Positions 28,015-35,843 of a stretch of DNA of 64,000 nt are shown one piece after another (the first letter of the stretch is position 1; every line of letters begins with the position of its first letter). The stretch comes from Candidatus Harpocratesius repetitus (GTDB lineage: Archaea; Asgardarchaeota; Lokiarchaeia; Sigyniarchaeales; Promethearchaeaceae), in the NCBI GenBank assembly GCA_021498095.1, contig JAIZWK010000001.1:310001-374000 (forward strand). The letters run 5' to 3'. A program made the position numbers and the translations under genes. Below the pieces are notes generated by a model. That model saw nothing but the letters and a program-made list of their open reading frames with translations. It did no database searches and had not been told where the DNA came from.

Positions 28015-28170
28015 CTATATTTTATAGGGTTTTCGTTTATTCTTGAAAAAAATTCGCAGTACAGCTAAAGAAAAAACAATCATCACTATTATGCTTGTAA
28101 ATGCTCCAAATACTATTCTGCATAATGTAACAAATTGCATAAATCGCTCATATAATCCTGGAATCATCAT
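28015..28170 (-). CDS. Small single-TM protein
   Basis: A 51-residue frame starting at a double ATG: LYERFMQFVTLCRIVF, then one hydrophobic segment (about residues 18-40) and a basic tail (FFKNKRKPYKI). The positive-inside pattern predicts a cytoplasmic C-terminus. It lies directly upstream of the four-TM protein gene on the same strand and may be the first gene of that operon. Confidence 0.45.
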   Translation of the reverse strand: MMIPGLYERFMQFVTLCRIVFGAFTSIIVMIVFSLAVLRIFFKNKRKPYKI

Positions 28171-28208
28171 GTTATAAGAATGAAGAATAGTTATAAGAAT
28201 GAAGAATA
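28171..28208. repeat. Perfect 19-base tandem duplication
   Basis: GTTATAAGAATGAAGAATA occurs twice without gap, at 28171-28189 and 28190-28208. It sits between the divergent genes at 28170 and 28275, in the promoter area of both. Confidence 0.9.
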
Positions 28209-28274
28209 GATATTTATAATTGGACCAAGAATTTTTACGATATTAGCCCCTTGTTATTCAAATTTTTATATCGA

Positions 28275-28628
28275 ATGGCATTCAAGGGCATCAAGGATAC
28301 TGAATCGAACGCATATTGCAGGCATAATATTTTAATTCATGCAATAAAAAATAACCACAGTCAGAAAGATTGGATTAAATGTTTCGAAGATTTACAAGAT
28401 ATCTTAGATAAGAACACCAATGGCACTCATATTCCGATGCAAGCTTATGAACAATCCGTTGGTTCTGTTGATGCACTGTTGATTGGAATGAATGTGGGCA
28501 GCATCAACTTTACAGAGATGATAGATGTTTATCCTCTTGTTGATATTGAAGATATGCAGATCATTGATTTTATTCCAGCCGATAAGAGCGACAAGTATCA
28601 CTTATATGAGGATCAATTTCTTTATTAA
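28275..28628 (+). CDS. Hypothetical protein
   Basis: A 117-residue protein from the ATG at 28275 (an upstream TTG is in frame). Soluble, with GSVDALLIGMNVGSINF and a C-terminal acidic part (YPLVDIEDMQIIDFIPAD). No recognised domain. It is the only rightward gene in the island of unknown genes at 23.8-30 kb and is divergent from the operon at 28170. Confidence 0.5.
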   Translation: MAFKGIKDTESNAYCRHNILIHAIKNNHSQKDWIKCFEDLQDILDKNTNGTHIPMQAYEQSVGSVDALLIGMNVGSINFTEMIDVYPLVDIEDMQIIDFIPADKSDKYHLYEDQFLY

Positions 28629-28814
28629 CCATCTTATTCATCTTTCTCTAATCGTTTTTTGCTTTATACTCGATTTTCCTACTGCCAATCTTTAATAATA
28701 TATTTTTCAATCCTTTTTTTACATGCTATACTATAGAATAAGAACAATCGAAAATGAAAGATAAATTAAGCCAAAAAAAAGAAGATAAAAACCGAGAAAA
28801 AAATTTTTTATTAA

Positions 28815-29129
28815 CTAACACCAGGATTTTACCGATTTAATCAACTCATCTTGATGCTCTTCCATATATTCGACCCATTCTTCATCAGTGAGCTTCATAC
28901 TCAATTCTTCATAACCGCCGATACTTTGCATTCTTTCAACCAACCAATTAAAGCGATTGTAAGAGCAGTAATAATCGAATGTGATTTTCAGCTCTTGTTT
29001 AGACAATTTTTCTTTTTTCAAATTTTTCAAATTTTTCAGGTATTCATTATATCTTTTTTTTACATCAGGTCGGGAAAAATATTCGAAAGGATTAAATGCT
29101 TCTTCTTTTTTGGGTTGTGCATCTGCCAT
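28815..29129 (-). CDS. Small hypothetical helical protein
   Basis: A 104-residue charged protein: MADAQPKKEEAFNPFEYF, a long Lys-rich helix (NEYLKNLKNLKKEKLSKQ), then an acidic C-terminal part with LTDEEWVEYMEEHQDEL. The ATG at 29129 was preferred to an in-frame TTG three codons earlier. It lies immediately downstream of the IS607-type recombinase, where TnpB would be expected, but it is not related to TnpB. Confidence 0.55.
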   Translation of the reverse strand: MADAQPKKEEAFNPFEYFSRPDVKKRYNEYLKNLKNLKKEKLSKQELKITFDYYCSYNRFNWLVERMQSIGGYEELSMKLTDEEWVEYMEEHQDELIKSVKSWC

Positions 29130-29251
29130 GATAATCAAATATTTGATAAGCTGTTGTCAATTTAAGAATTGCACGATTTTGATTTGATAGATTATTAATC
29201 TCCACTCACCTTACAGCATAGAATAGCAAAAAAAAAAAATTGAAAATTCAC

Positions 29252-29980
29252 CTAACAGCAAGAAGCGGCTAAATTCCTTGTCAACTTGCTCAATACCCTT
29301 TCCGAATCCCTCCTAACATACCTCTCGATAATGGAATCAATTCTCTCCCGCTCTTTCTCCTCTCTATCATAACCTTTCGCCTGAAGCGCCCGCAACTGAT
29401 ACAATTTGCCCGAAAACGATGCAATCAGCGCCATCAAATCCGTCACAAGCAGCTCCTCCAAAGAAGTGTTCAATCCACGCTCCACCTCGATAATCGGCAC
29501 ATCGCAAATCCCGCAAACATATTCCAGAAACGGAAATCCGAATCTTGTGAGCCGATCCTTGTAAGCAATCAGCACCCGTGCCACCTTCCTCTGCTCAATT
29601 TGCTTCAGCAGCCGCCACAACCCTCTGCGCATCGGATTCAGGCCTGAACCGTATTCTTTAATTACTTTGGCAGGTGATTCATCAGCAAAATGCTCTTTGT
29701 GATATTTTTTCAATCGTTCGACCTGTCTGTCAAGATTTCCATCCTTTTTCTGTTTGGCGGATGAGACTCTGGCATAAATATAGGTCGATTTTACCGTTTC
29801 CTCCGCTTGTTGGCATGGTAGATTAACCGATTCGGGCAGAAAATCCGCCAACTGTTCCCATGAGTATCGGCGGTGATTTCCAAATGTCCTTTTAGGAACG
29901 AGGTGTCCTTTTTTATCCCATCTGCGCAGAGTTGCGGGAGTAACTCCAAGAAGGCGTGTAGTTTCGGAGATGGTCAGCAT
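29252..29980 (-). CDS. tnpA: IS607-type serine recombinase (TnpA)
   Basis: A 242-residue transposase. The N-terminal MerR-like helix-turn-helix (TISETTRLLGVTPATLRRWD...GHLVPKRTFGNHRRYS) is followed by a serine recombinase domain starting TYIYARVSSAKQ, where the first Ser after ARV is the expected catalytic residue, and then DRQVERLKKY, DRLTRFG and GLNTSLEELL. This is the IS607 order with DNA-binding first. The gene is clearly richer in G+C than most of the window. No TnpB guide-RNA nuclease gene follows. It may mobilise the island of unknown genes to its left, or be a solo relic. Confidence 0.9.
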   Translation of the reverse strand: MLTISETTRLLGVTPATLRRWDKKGHLVPKRTFGNHRRYSWEQLADFLPESVNLPCQQAEETVKSTYIYARVSSAKQKKDGNLDRQVERLKKYHKEHFADESPAKVIKEYGSGLNPMRRGLWRLLKQIEQRKVARVLIAYKDRLTRFGFPFLEYVCGICDVPIIEVERGLNTSLEELLVTDLMALIASFSGKLYQLRALQAKGYDREEKERERIDSIIERYVRRDSERVLSKLTRNLAASCC

Positions 29981-30196
29981 AGAATTAAATTTGGGGAAGA
30001 TATATATAAATTAGGCGATCAATGATCAAGTTTGATCAAAAACTTTTTTGCTGTTGATAAGTTTTAAATCAAAAAATAGAGGCAATGAAACACATTTTAA
30101 TAAAAAAATAAAAATTCAATGTTTCACTAATAAATTTAAGCTCATACTAGAGTAAAGTTCTACTAATACAAGTAGAACTCATTTGGTGTAAAGCAT

Positions 30197-31168
30197 ATGG
30201 CAGATGAAGAAATTAAGGTAATTGATGTGGATACCGAAACTGATGAAGAAAAAGAGAAAAAAGCAGCTTTGGAAGCCCGTAAAAAAGAGTTAGCGAACCA
30301 AACAGTTCAAAAGGGAGATATGGTATACGTTGATATATTAGGAAAAACCATTGAAGAAGATGAAAAACGAAATATGGTTTTTCAAGCAAGCAATCCAGAA
30401 GATGCAAAATTATTACCAAATTACGATCCTCAAAAAGCAGAGCAATATACTAATGAATTGGCAATAATTGGCGAAAAGGGATTTCTATTAGATAAAATCG
30501 ATGAAGCAATTGTAGAAGGAATAAAATTCTTTGAAGAAAAAGTGATTCAACTTGAGCCTGAAGAAGCATTTGGTGTGAGAGAAGGAAAGAAGATAGAAAA
30601 AGTCAATCAAAAGCAATTCATTAAAGATATGAACGGGGAAAAACCTTACCCAGGTGCAACTTACCATGACAAAAAGGGACGTACTGGAACAGTTCTTCGA
30701 GCAAATCAAGGTAGACTAATTGTCGATTTTAATCATCCTTTAGCGGGAAAAAAGATTGAATATCGCATAAAAGTGACTGAAAAAGTTGAAGGATTTGAGA
30801 ATAAAATAAAAGCTCTTTTAGTACGTCGATTAGGCGGTATGGAATCACTTAAAGATGAGTTTAAACTCAATCTTGATGAAGATACAAAAACATTAGAGAT
30901 CGAAATCCCTCAAATGCTCATGTTTCAATTAGCTCAACAACAAGGTGGAATTTATTTCAAGATGGGTGTTGCGATGGATATTCATGAATACTTTAAAAAT
31001 ATTGATACAGTAAAATTCAGTGATGTTTTTCCACGGACTCCAGCACCTACTCCAACATCTGAAGAACACACACATTCCCATGAACACGAACATACTCATG
31101 AACATGAACATACTCATGAAAATGAAAATAATAAAGAAAAACAAGAAGAAAAGGAACCAACTGAATAA
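30197..31168 (+). CDS. FKBP-type (SlyD-like) peptidyl-prolyl isomerase with His-rich tail
   Basis: A 323-residue protein. After a charged N-terminal region (1-38), TVQKGDMVYVDILGKT begins the FKBP fold. GFLLDKIDEAIVEG and EEAFGVREGKKIE match the FKBP/SlyD core, and PGATYHDKKGRTGTVL to NHPLAGKKIEYRIKV is the insert-in-flap chaperone domain. A further domain of about 80 residues follows. The C-terminus is a His/Glu tract (THSHEHEHTHEHEH) that should bind nickel or zinc, as in SlyD. It acts in folding of nascent or metal-dependent proteins. Cytosolic, monocistronic, divergent from the IS607 recombinase. Confidence 0.88.
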   Translation: MADEEIKVIDVDTETDEEKEKKAALEARKKELANQTVQKGDMVYVDILGKTIEEDEKRNMVFQASNPEDAKLLPNYDPQKAEQYTNELAIIGEKGFLLDKIDEAIVEGIKFFEEKVIQLEPEEAFGVREGKKIEKVNQKQFIKDMNGEKPYPGATYHDKKGRTGTVLRANQGRLIVDFNHPLAGKKIEYRIKVTEKVEGFENKIKALLVRRLGGMESLKDEFKLNLDEDTKTLEIEIPQMLMFQLAQQQGGIYFKMGVAMDIHEYFKNIDTVKFSDVFPRTPAPTPTSEEHTHSHEHEHTHEHEHTHENENNKEKQEEKEPTE

Positions 31169-31330
31169 AAAATAGTAAAAATTGTGCCAATTCTATTTTA
31201 AAAAGCACCATTTTCTTTATCTACCTTTTTTCAATTCTTTTTCATTCGATTCTCTTCTAATCGTGCGGATATTAACTTATTCAGAAAAAATAAGGATTAA
31301 CTGATATATCTATCGAAGATTTTTTTTATT

Positions 31331-32440
31331 ATGTTTGAATATCCCCCAAATATGGCTCAAAGTTGCGCAGAACTATATAAATTAAACCCAGCAAAATATC
31401 AAAGATTTCCTGAAGAAAATAATTGCTTTATGCGAGCATTATATGATTTGAAATTTCCTTCATTTGGATTAGATTTGGTTTCAAATATGACAAAATTAGT
31501 TGATTCAGGAGAACCTGGTTATTCACGATTAGATCTTGCACTTTATGCAGCCAGTTGGACAATTGATCAACATATGCCTTTTGCATCTAAATGGAATCCA
31601 AAACCATCAGATAATGATTATATTCCAAAAGAAGTGGTTCTTCGCCCACCAGATCCAATCCCACCCAATGAACTTACAAAATATGTTAAAAGAGCTGCAA
31701 AATTTTTCGGAGCGTGCGATGTGGGAATTACAAAGATAGATTATAATTGGATATTGAAAAATACAGCCAAAGTTGCAGGAACTAGCAATATCGATGGGAA
31801 GCAAATTGCAAAGATAAAAAAGTCACCAATTGAATTACCATCTGATGTTACAAATGCAATAATAATTGCAATTGAGATGGATCCTTCAGGAATTCAATGT
31901 GCGCCTAAATTTTTAGAAACGGCTTCAGTCGGGTGGGGTTATTCGCAAATGACTGCGATCAGTGTGACTATCGCACAGTTCATCCGAAATCTTGGTTATT
32001 TTGCAATTCCTTCTACTAATGATACAGGATTATCCATTCCTCTAGCAATTGATGCAGGTTTAGGAGCTCAAGGAAGAAATGGGTTACTAATAACTAAGAA
32101 ATGGGGACCGCGAGTTCGCTTGTGTAAAGTCTTTACGAATATGCCGCTAATTTATGATTCTCCAGATGTTGCGTTTCTAAAAAAAATTAACGCATACTGC
32201 AAAAGATGTCGACGATGTGCCGAAGCATGTGAAGCTGAAGCAATTTCATTTGATGATGAGCCATCAACTCAACCAAAATGCTCTTCTAACAATCCTGGTG
32301 TAAAAAAATGGTATGTAAATACTAATGCTTGTTATGGAATTTGGGTAAAACATTCCACCGATTGCGGTAACTGTATTCAGGTATGCCCCTTTTCAAAAAC
32401 CCCAGAAAAAATTAGTTCAGAAGATTTTTGGAATCTTTAA
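31331..32440 (+). CDS. Reductive dehalogenase-like (RdhA-type) 4Fe-4S protein
   Basis: A 369-residue protein with the RdhA/QueG-type cobalamin region (ATG start; AAKFFGACDVGITKIDYNW, AIIIAIEMDP, GLGAQGRNGLLITKKWGPRV) followed by two cluster motifs: CKRCRRCAEACEAEAI and CGNCIQVCPFSK. In reductive dehalogenases these hold two 4Fe-4S clusters next to a base-off cobamide. The first motif lacks the usual CP (here CE). There is no Tat signal and no RdhB membrane anchor gene, unlike respiratory dehalogenases, so a cytosolic reductase of unknown substrate is likely. Epoxyqueuosine reductase is a related alternative, but the sequence order fits RdhA better. Fragments of a second copy lie at 33.4-34.1 kb. 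Confidence 0.75.
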   Translation: MFEYPPNMAQSCAELYKLNPAKYQRFPEENNCFMRALYDLKFPSFGLDLVSNMTKLVDSGEPGYSRLDLALYAASWTIDQHMPFASKWNPKPSDNDYIPKEVVLRPPDPIPPNELTKYVKRAAKFFGACDVGITKIDYNWILKNTAKVAGTSNIDGKQIAKIKKSPIELPSDVTNAIIIAIEMDPSGIQCAPKFLETASVGWGYSQMTAISVTIAQFIRNLGYFAIPSTNDTGLSIPLAIDAGLGAQGRNGLLITKKWGPRVRLCKVFTNMPLIYDSPDVAFLKKINAYCKRCRRCAEACEAEAISFDDEPSTQPKCSSNNPGVKKWYVNTNACYGIWVKHSTDCGNCIQVCPFSKTPEKISSEDFWNL

Positions 32441-32762
32441 TAAACGTATCCGTAGCAAAAATTTTTTTTGATCATATATTATTACATATCATTTGATTTG
32501 TATAGATTTTTATCTTTATTAACCTCATGCTTATTATTTCATAAACTACCGCAATATTCAACGTTACACCTTGAATTTTGCTTGAATTACGACAGTAAAA
32601 ACGGCGACACCTTGTCCAATATTAATATAGTCGTAGTAATTTATATCAAATAATAACTAATCTTCATGATTTTATGCATGTCCTAATAGAAAAATAGTGA
32701 TATCTTAAAAATGACCCCTATTTGATAGGTAATTGCTTTTAGAATAACTTAATTTGAATGAA
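32441..32762. other. Intergenic region, RdhA-like gene to toxin-antitoxin pair
   Basis: AT-rich, about 320 bases. A T-run just after the RdhA-like stop (32461-32470) could be its terminator. I see no coding remnant of known type and no RNA-like structure in the remainder. Confidence 0.35.
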
Positions 32763-32771
32763 TTTATATAA
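32763..32771 (+). promoter_or_regulatory. TATA box of the toxin-antitoxin operon
   Basis: TTTATATAA lies 20-28 bases upstream of the ATG at 32791. This is the usual archaeal spacing from TATA box to transcription start, implying a leaderless mRNA that begins at or next to that ATG. It decides the antitoxin start: a frame open from 32758 would overlap the TATA box. Confidence 0.5.
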
Positions 32772-32790
32772 TAACTATAGTGAGTATATA

Positions 32791-33018
32791 ATGTCTGATA
32801 AAACCACGATACAAATTAAAAAAACATCTTTGGAATTGCTTAAGCAACAAAAATCTCATCCTCGGGAAACTTATGATGAAGTAATTCGCCATTTAATTGC
32901 ATTTTATACAAATTCAAAAAAAAATAACCAATATGATGAATTTCTGCATAAAATCCAGCAGATGAAAATGAAAGAACTTTGGGATAATGATGAGGATGCC
33001 GCGTGGGAAAACTACTAA
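32791..33018 (+). CDS. Antitoxin of PemK/MazF-type pair (VapB/RHH-like)
   Basis: A 75-residue protein: SDKTTIQIKKTSLELLKQQK is a ribbon strand followed by a helix, then ETYDEVIRHLIAFY, the pattern of archaeal antitoxins with an N-terminal ribbon-helix-helix-like domain. The C-terminal Lys/Asp/Glu/Trp-rich tail (DNDEDAAWENY) would wrap the toxin. Its 3' end overlaps the toxin gene by 32 bases. Start chosen from the TATA box position. The antitoxin should repress its own promoter and neutralise the toxin. Confidence 0.75.
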   Translation: MSDKTTIQIKKTSLELLKQQKSHPRETYDEVIRHLIAFYTNSKKNNQYDEFLHKIQQMKMKELWDNDEDAAWENY

Positions 33019-33400
33019 AAAAAAAAGAAGTGATAACGATTCATTTTGCTCTGGGGATGTCATTTTAGCAACAATCCAATTTACAGATACCGCTGAAATA
33101 AAAATTCGACCTGCAGTTGTTCTTTTTGGAGAATTTGATAATTTAGTTATCGCTGGAATAACAAGTAATACAAATATGGAGGGGATTCCCTTGAGTATTG
33201 AAGAGGGTGCAATTAAACCAAGCGTTATTAAATTAAACTATATTTTTACTATTTCTACTATTATGGTACGGCGGAAGCTCTTTTCTCTTTCACGATCAAA
33301 AAAATTACAGATTTATAATGCCTTGCTTGAGAAACTTTCATCACTTTCACAAGTAAAAAAAAAGCAGATCTTAGTTAACAAGGAAGATATGGAAATCTAA
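32987..33400 (+). CDS. PemK/MazF-family toxin
   Basis: A 137-residue protein with a basic N-terminal stretch (RGKTTKKKRSDND) and the MazF/PemK core: SGDVILATIQFTD, KIRPAVVLF, NLVIAGITSN, then an SVIKLNYIFTIS strand and a C-terminal helix. Family members cleave RNA. The G-D-V and R-P-A-V-V strands are the conserved active-site strands. It overlaps the antitoxin gene, as is typical. The last residues form an extra basic tail. Confidence 0.82.
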   Translation: MMRMPRGKTTKKKRSDNDSFCSGDVILATIQFTDTAEIKIRPAVVLFGEFDNLVIAGITSNTNMEGIPLSIEEGAIKPSVIKLNYIFTISTIMVRRKLFSLSRSKKLQIYNALLEKLSSLSQVKKKQILVNKEDMEI

Positions 33401-33412
33401 TTACACCACATT

Positions 33413-34070
33413 TTGGCGCTAGACAAAGATTGGAACCTATTTTTATCCAAGATAAGATTTTTGATAATACTGATTTTTGATTATACTGATGATGAAGAGC
33501 AAAATTGGATTGAGAATTATTGCGAAACTTGTGGATTATGCCAAAAATCCTGTTCTGCTCAAGTGATATATTCTCAAAAAATTGTTAAAATAGAGAATGT
33601 TGCTGGAATTGGATCTATACAAACTTGCGTTGATCATGATAAATATTTTCCATATGTGTAAGCATTATTGACCGTCTCGATGATTGCGGAAATTATTATC
33701 CGTCACATCTTGATGGAGTTCTTTCTTTCGGGGCTGTAGATTACAACCATAAACAATTGTATTCCAACGACTATCATGCATCAAATTACGGCAAAGATAT
33801 TTTTACCACAACGTACACTAATGACAAATACAGCACTTTTACGGATAAAAGTTATACTCATGACTTTGGAGAACGCGTGGGAATGATGGCGACTCCAATC
33901 CCAAAGATTGGGACTCGAAAGCATCCGTAGGAATGTACCGAAACCTTTAACCCTCGATTGGTGTAGGGCGACCTAGTAAAATTCAAAGGCTAATTAACAT
34001 GAACTCGGGTTTGAAGCATTTTCAAAAACTCCAGAGAAAATTACTTCAGAAGATTTTTGGAATCTTTAAG
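33413..34070 (+). pseudogene. Gene wreck: iron-sulfur protein fragments flanking a foreign gene remnant
   Basis: 33413-33661 encodes a ferredoxin-like piece (NYCETCGLCQKSCSAQVI, then IQTCVDHDKYFPYV) of an RdhA/QueG-type protein. 34014-34070 repeats almost base for base the end of the RdhA-like gene at 32395-32440 and gives FSKTPEKITSEDFWNL and stop. Between them, 33665-33930 encodes an Asp/Tyr/Asn-rich remnant (LDDCGNYYPSHLDGVLSF ... YTHDFG), which after a frameshift near 33870 continues as GNDGDSNPKDWDSKASVGM to a stop. So a second copy of the iron-sulfur gene was interrupted and decayed. A 16-base imperfect tandem repeat (TTTTTGATAATACTGA / TTTTTGATTATACTGA) lies near 33460-33490. None of it looks functional. 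Confidence 0.65.
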
Positions 34071-34486
34071 AAAATTAAAAAGATATTTCTATTTTGTGAT
34101 TTATTATATTGTAAACAAAAAGAATAAAAATGTAATGGGATGGTCTTTTTTTGTTATACTTTTAAAATATTATTTAAATTTTAGAAAATACATCTAAAAA
34201 TATGAATTTTACCTCGATCTAGCGAAAAATACCACATCTAATTGTAATTGGATTTAGAATAAAAAGCCTCCATAACATTTTTAAGTATAATAAAGAATAG
34301 ATTTCTTACATAATCAATTTCAGCAATCAGATTGATTTAGGAAACAAAATATGAAAATAAAGAATTATTTTGGAAAACTAAATAATATTTTTCAAAATTT
34401 TCAAGGTGATTTTGCTTCCCAATCATACCTTACACAAGTTTCATGATTGTTAAAACTTTATTGAATAATATAAAGAAGGAAGAATT
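34071..34486. other. Intergenic region upstream of the roadblock/V4R/longin operon
   Basis: About 415 bases, AT-rich. It holds one small open frame (34351-34446, listed separately) and the operon promoter; ACTTTATTGAATAATATAAAG near 34455-34475 offers TATA-like sequence. Nothing else is recognisable. Confidence 0.35.
34351..34446 (+). CDS. Possible 31-residue peptide or remnant upstream of operon
   Basis: An ATG with an AGGA ten bases upstream opens a 31-codon frame (MKIKNYFGKLNNIFQNFQGD and 11 more residues). The start resembles the first helix of a roadblock protein (LNNIFQNF), so it could be a truncated roadblock gene or chance. It ends 40 bases before the operon. Confidence 0.25.
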   Translation: MKIKNYFGKLNNIFQNFQGDFASQSYLTQVS

Positions 34487-34864
34487 TTGAGCCGCTTAGA
34501 AGAAGCTAAAAAAATTTTAGAAGAACTGCATGATCGAGCCCCTGATCTTGAAGAATTGGCTTTAGCACGAACAAATGGATTGATCATTGTTTCTTTGCGA
34601 AAATCTATAAATCAAGATAAAAAATCAGAACGGTTACTCGGTGCAATGGCATCTGCATTATTTAGTATATCAAAACGTGCAGCTGGAGAATTATTAAAAG
34701 GAAATTTCCAATCGATTAATGTTGAAATCGATAAAGGCAATATCTTTCTTATCTTTACAGGAAAAGTTATTTTAATAACGCTCACAAAACCAGAACCAAA
34801 TTTAGGATTAATTAGCTTAGAATTAGAAGATGCCGCTAAGAAATTAAATAAGATATTTTCATGA
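34487..34864 (+). CDS. Roadblock/LC7-domain protein
   Basis: A 125-residue protein that is a single roadblock/LC7 domain: helix EEAKKILEELHDRAPDLEEL, strand LALARTNGLIIVSL, helix LLGAMASALFSISKRAAGEL, strands QSINVEIDKGNIFLIFTGKVI, and a C-terminal helix. Roadblock proteins such as MglB, the Ragulator subunits and dynein LC7 dimerise and bind or regulate small GTPases. The start is a TTG with AAGGA six bases upstream. First gene of a tight four-gene operon (gaps 15, 43 and -1 bases) with V4R-like and longin-like proteins. A partner GTPase is not in the operon. Confidence 0.88.
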   Translation: MSRLEEAKKILEELHDRAPDLEELALARTNGLIIVSLRKSINQDKKSERLLGAMASALFSISKRAAGELLKGNFQSINVEIDKGNIFLIFTGKVILITLTKPEPNLGLISLELEDAAKKLNKIFS

Positions 34865-34879
34865 GATAGGTGATTTAAA

Positions 34880-35350
34880 TTGAGTAGAAAAAATAATCGA
34901 TTAAATCAATTAAAGTTCATCAGCAATATATTTCAAATGAGTTTGAAAGAAATAAAAGACACATTAGGATTTGAGACTTTAACAATGATTTTCCGTCGTG
35001 TTGGAGAAGCAGCTGCAGATTTAATGGTTCCAAAATTGGAAGGAAAATATTCAACAATGGATGAATTCGCAAATTTATTAATAACTTATATTGTTGAGCC
35101 TATTTTAGGACCAAATCAAGGAAAAATTCAAATTAATGAGAATAAAATTGATATCCAGCTGAATGCATGCCCTTACAAAAGAGCAGGGCATTTTCCAATT
35201 CAAGATATGGACTTTTTCTGCCATTATACAGAGGGTCTTTTTGATCAGGCATTTAAGCTGGCTTTTCCAGATAAAAATTTTGATATGGAAGCCAAAGAAC
35301 TTATAGCAAAAGGATGCAAACACTGCATCTTTGAAGCAGAATTTATTTAA
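34880..35350 (+). CDS. V4R-like (4-vinyl reductase / Bet3-fold) domain protein
   Basis: A 156-residue protein. The N-terminal half is helical (FETLTMIFRRVGEAAADLM, FANLLITYIVEPILG). The second half has ACPYKRAGHFP, FCHYTEGLFDQAFKLAF and the ending ELIAKGCKHCIFEAEF. The C-terminal pattern Cys-x2-Cys-x-Phe with an upstream His/Cys helix is characteristic of V4R domains, which share their fold with the TRAPP subunit Bet3. The TTG start at 34880 has AGGTGA six bases upstream. Assignment is by pattern, not by search; an unrelated metal-binding domain (for example of the ATC-hydrolase type) is possible. Its place between roadblock and longin-like genes supports a role in a GTPase-regulating complex. 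Confidence 0.55.
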   Translation: MSRKNNRLNQLKFISNIFQMSLKEIKDTLGFETLTMIFRRVGEAAADLMVPKLEGKYSTMDEFANLLITYIVEPILGPNQGKIQINENKIDIQLNACPYKRAGHFPIQDMDFFCHYTEGLFDQAFKLAFPDKNFDMEAKELIAKGCKHCIFEAEFI

Positions 35351-35393
35351 AATTGAAATACAATTCTTTTTTTATTATAGTGAGGCAATTTTC

Positions 35394-35843
35394 ATGGGAA
35401 TTCTTTCAAGACTATTTCCAAAACAAGAACAAGAAGCGTTAAAGCGCTTGGAACAACAATTTGAAGATACATTAAATAAATCTAAGTCAAAATTTATTTG
35501 TTTAGTGGGAATTAAAGGTAAGATTAAAGGATTAGACATAATATATGTAAATGAATCAAAAATTGACTTTGATAAAAAAGAGATGCAGAAGATAAATGGC
35601 AGACTAGTAGAATTATATTTAAGATACCAAAGTTTAGCTTTTAGCCGCAATGAGGATTCATCTCCATTACAAACAATAATTTATTATTTTAATAAAAATG
35701 ATCAGATTTGTATTTTTTTAATCGAAGGTAATGATAAATTTATTATAACGGCTCAAACATCGAATCCTTCGAAGATTCTAAAGGATCTTATAAAGATTCG
35801 TATTGAATTATTCAAATTACGATTAGAGCGAGAGGGTTTTTGA
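35394..35843 (+). CDS. Roadblock/longin-like protein
   Basis: A 149-residue protein from the ATG at 35394 (GTGAGG nine bases upstream; an in-frame ATG at 35331 inside the previous gene would add 21 non-conserved-looking residues). After an amphipathic N-terminal helix (GILSRLFPKQEQEALKRL) come strand FICLVGIKGKIKGLDIIYV, helix KKEMQKINGRLVELYLRYQS, strands TIIYYFNKNDQICIFLIEG and KFIITAQTS, and helix KILKDLIKIRIELFK. The order fits the roadblock/longin alpha-beta fold, though no diagnostic residues exist. The stop overlaps the next start (TGATG). Confidence 0.55.
   Translation: MGILSRLFPKQEQEALKRLEQQFEDTLNKSKSKFICLVGIKGKIKGLDIIYVNESKIDFDKKEMQKINGRLVELYLRYQSLAFSRNEDSSPLQTIIYYFNKNDQICIFLIEGNDKFIITAQTSNPSKILKDLIKIRIELFKLRLEREGF

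Noticed and set aside
28815..29129. Truncated TnpB behind the IS607 recombinase
   Set aside because: No RuvC or zinc-finger motifs; the protein is a short charged helical protein.
31331..32440. Epoxyqueuosine reductase QueG
   Set aside because: Motif order and the GLGAQGRNG and IQVCPFSK text fit the RdhA-like group; no other queuosine genes nearby.
34880..35350. Heme-NO-binding domain or ATC hydrolase
   Set aside because: A CPY and Cys-rich end are shared, but the C-terminal Cys-x2-Cys-x-Phe pattern fits V4R better; kept as V4R-like at moderate confidence.
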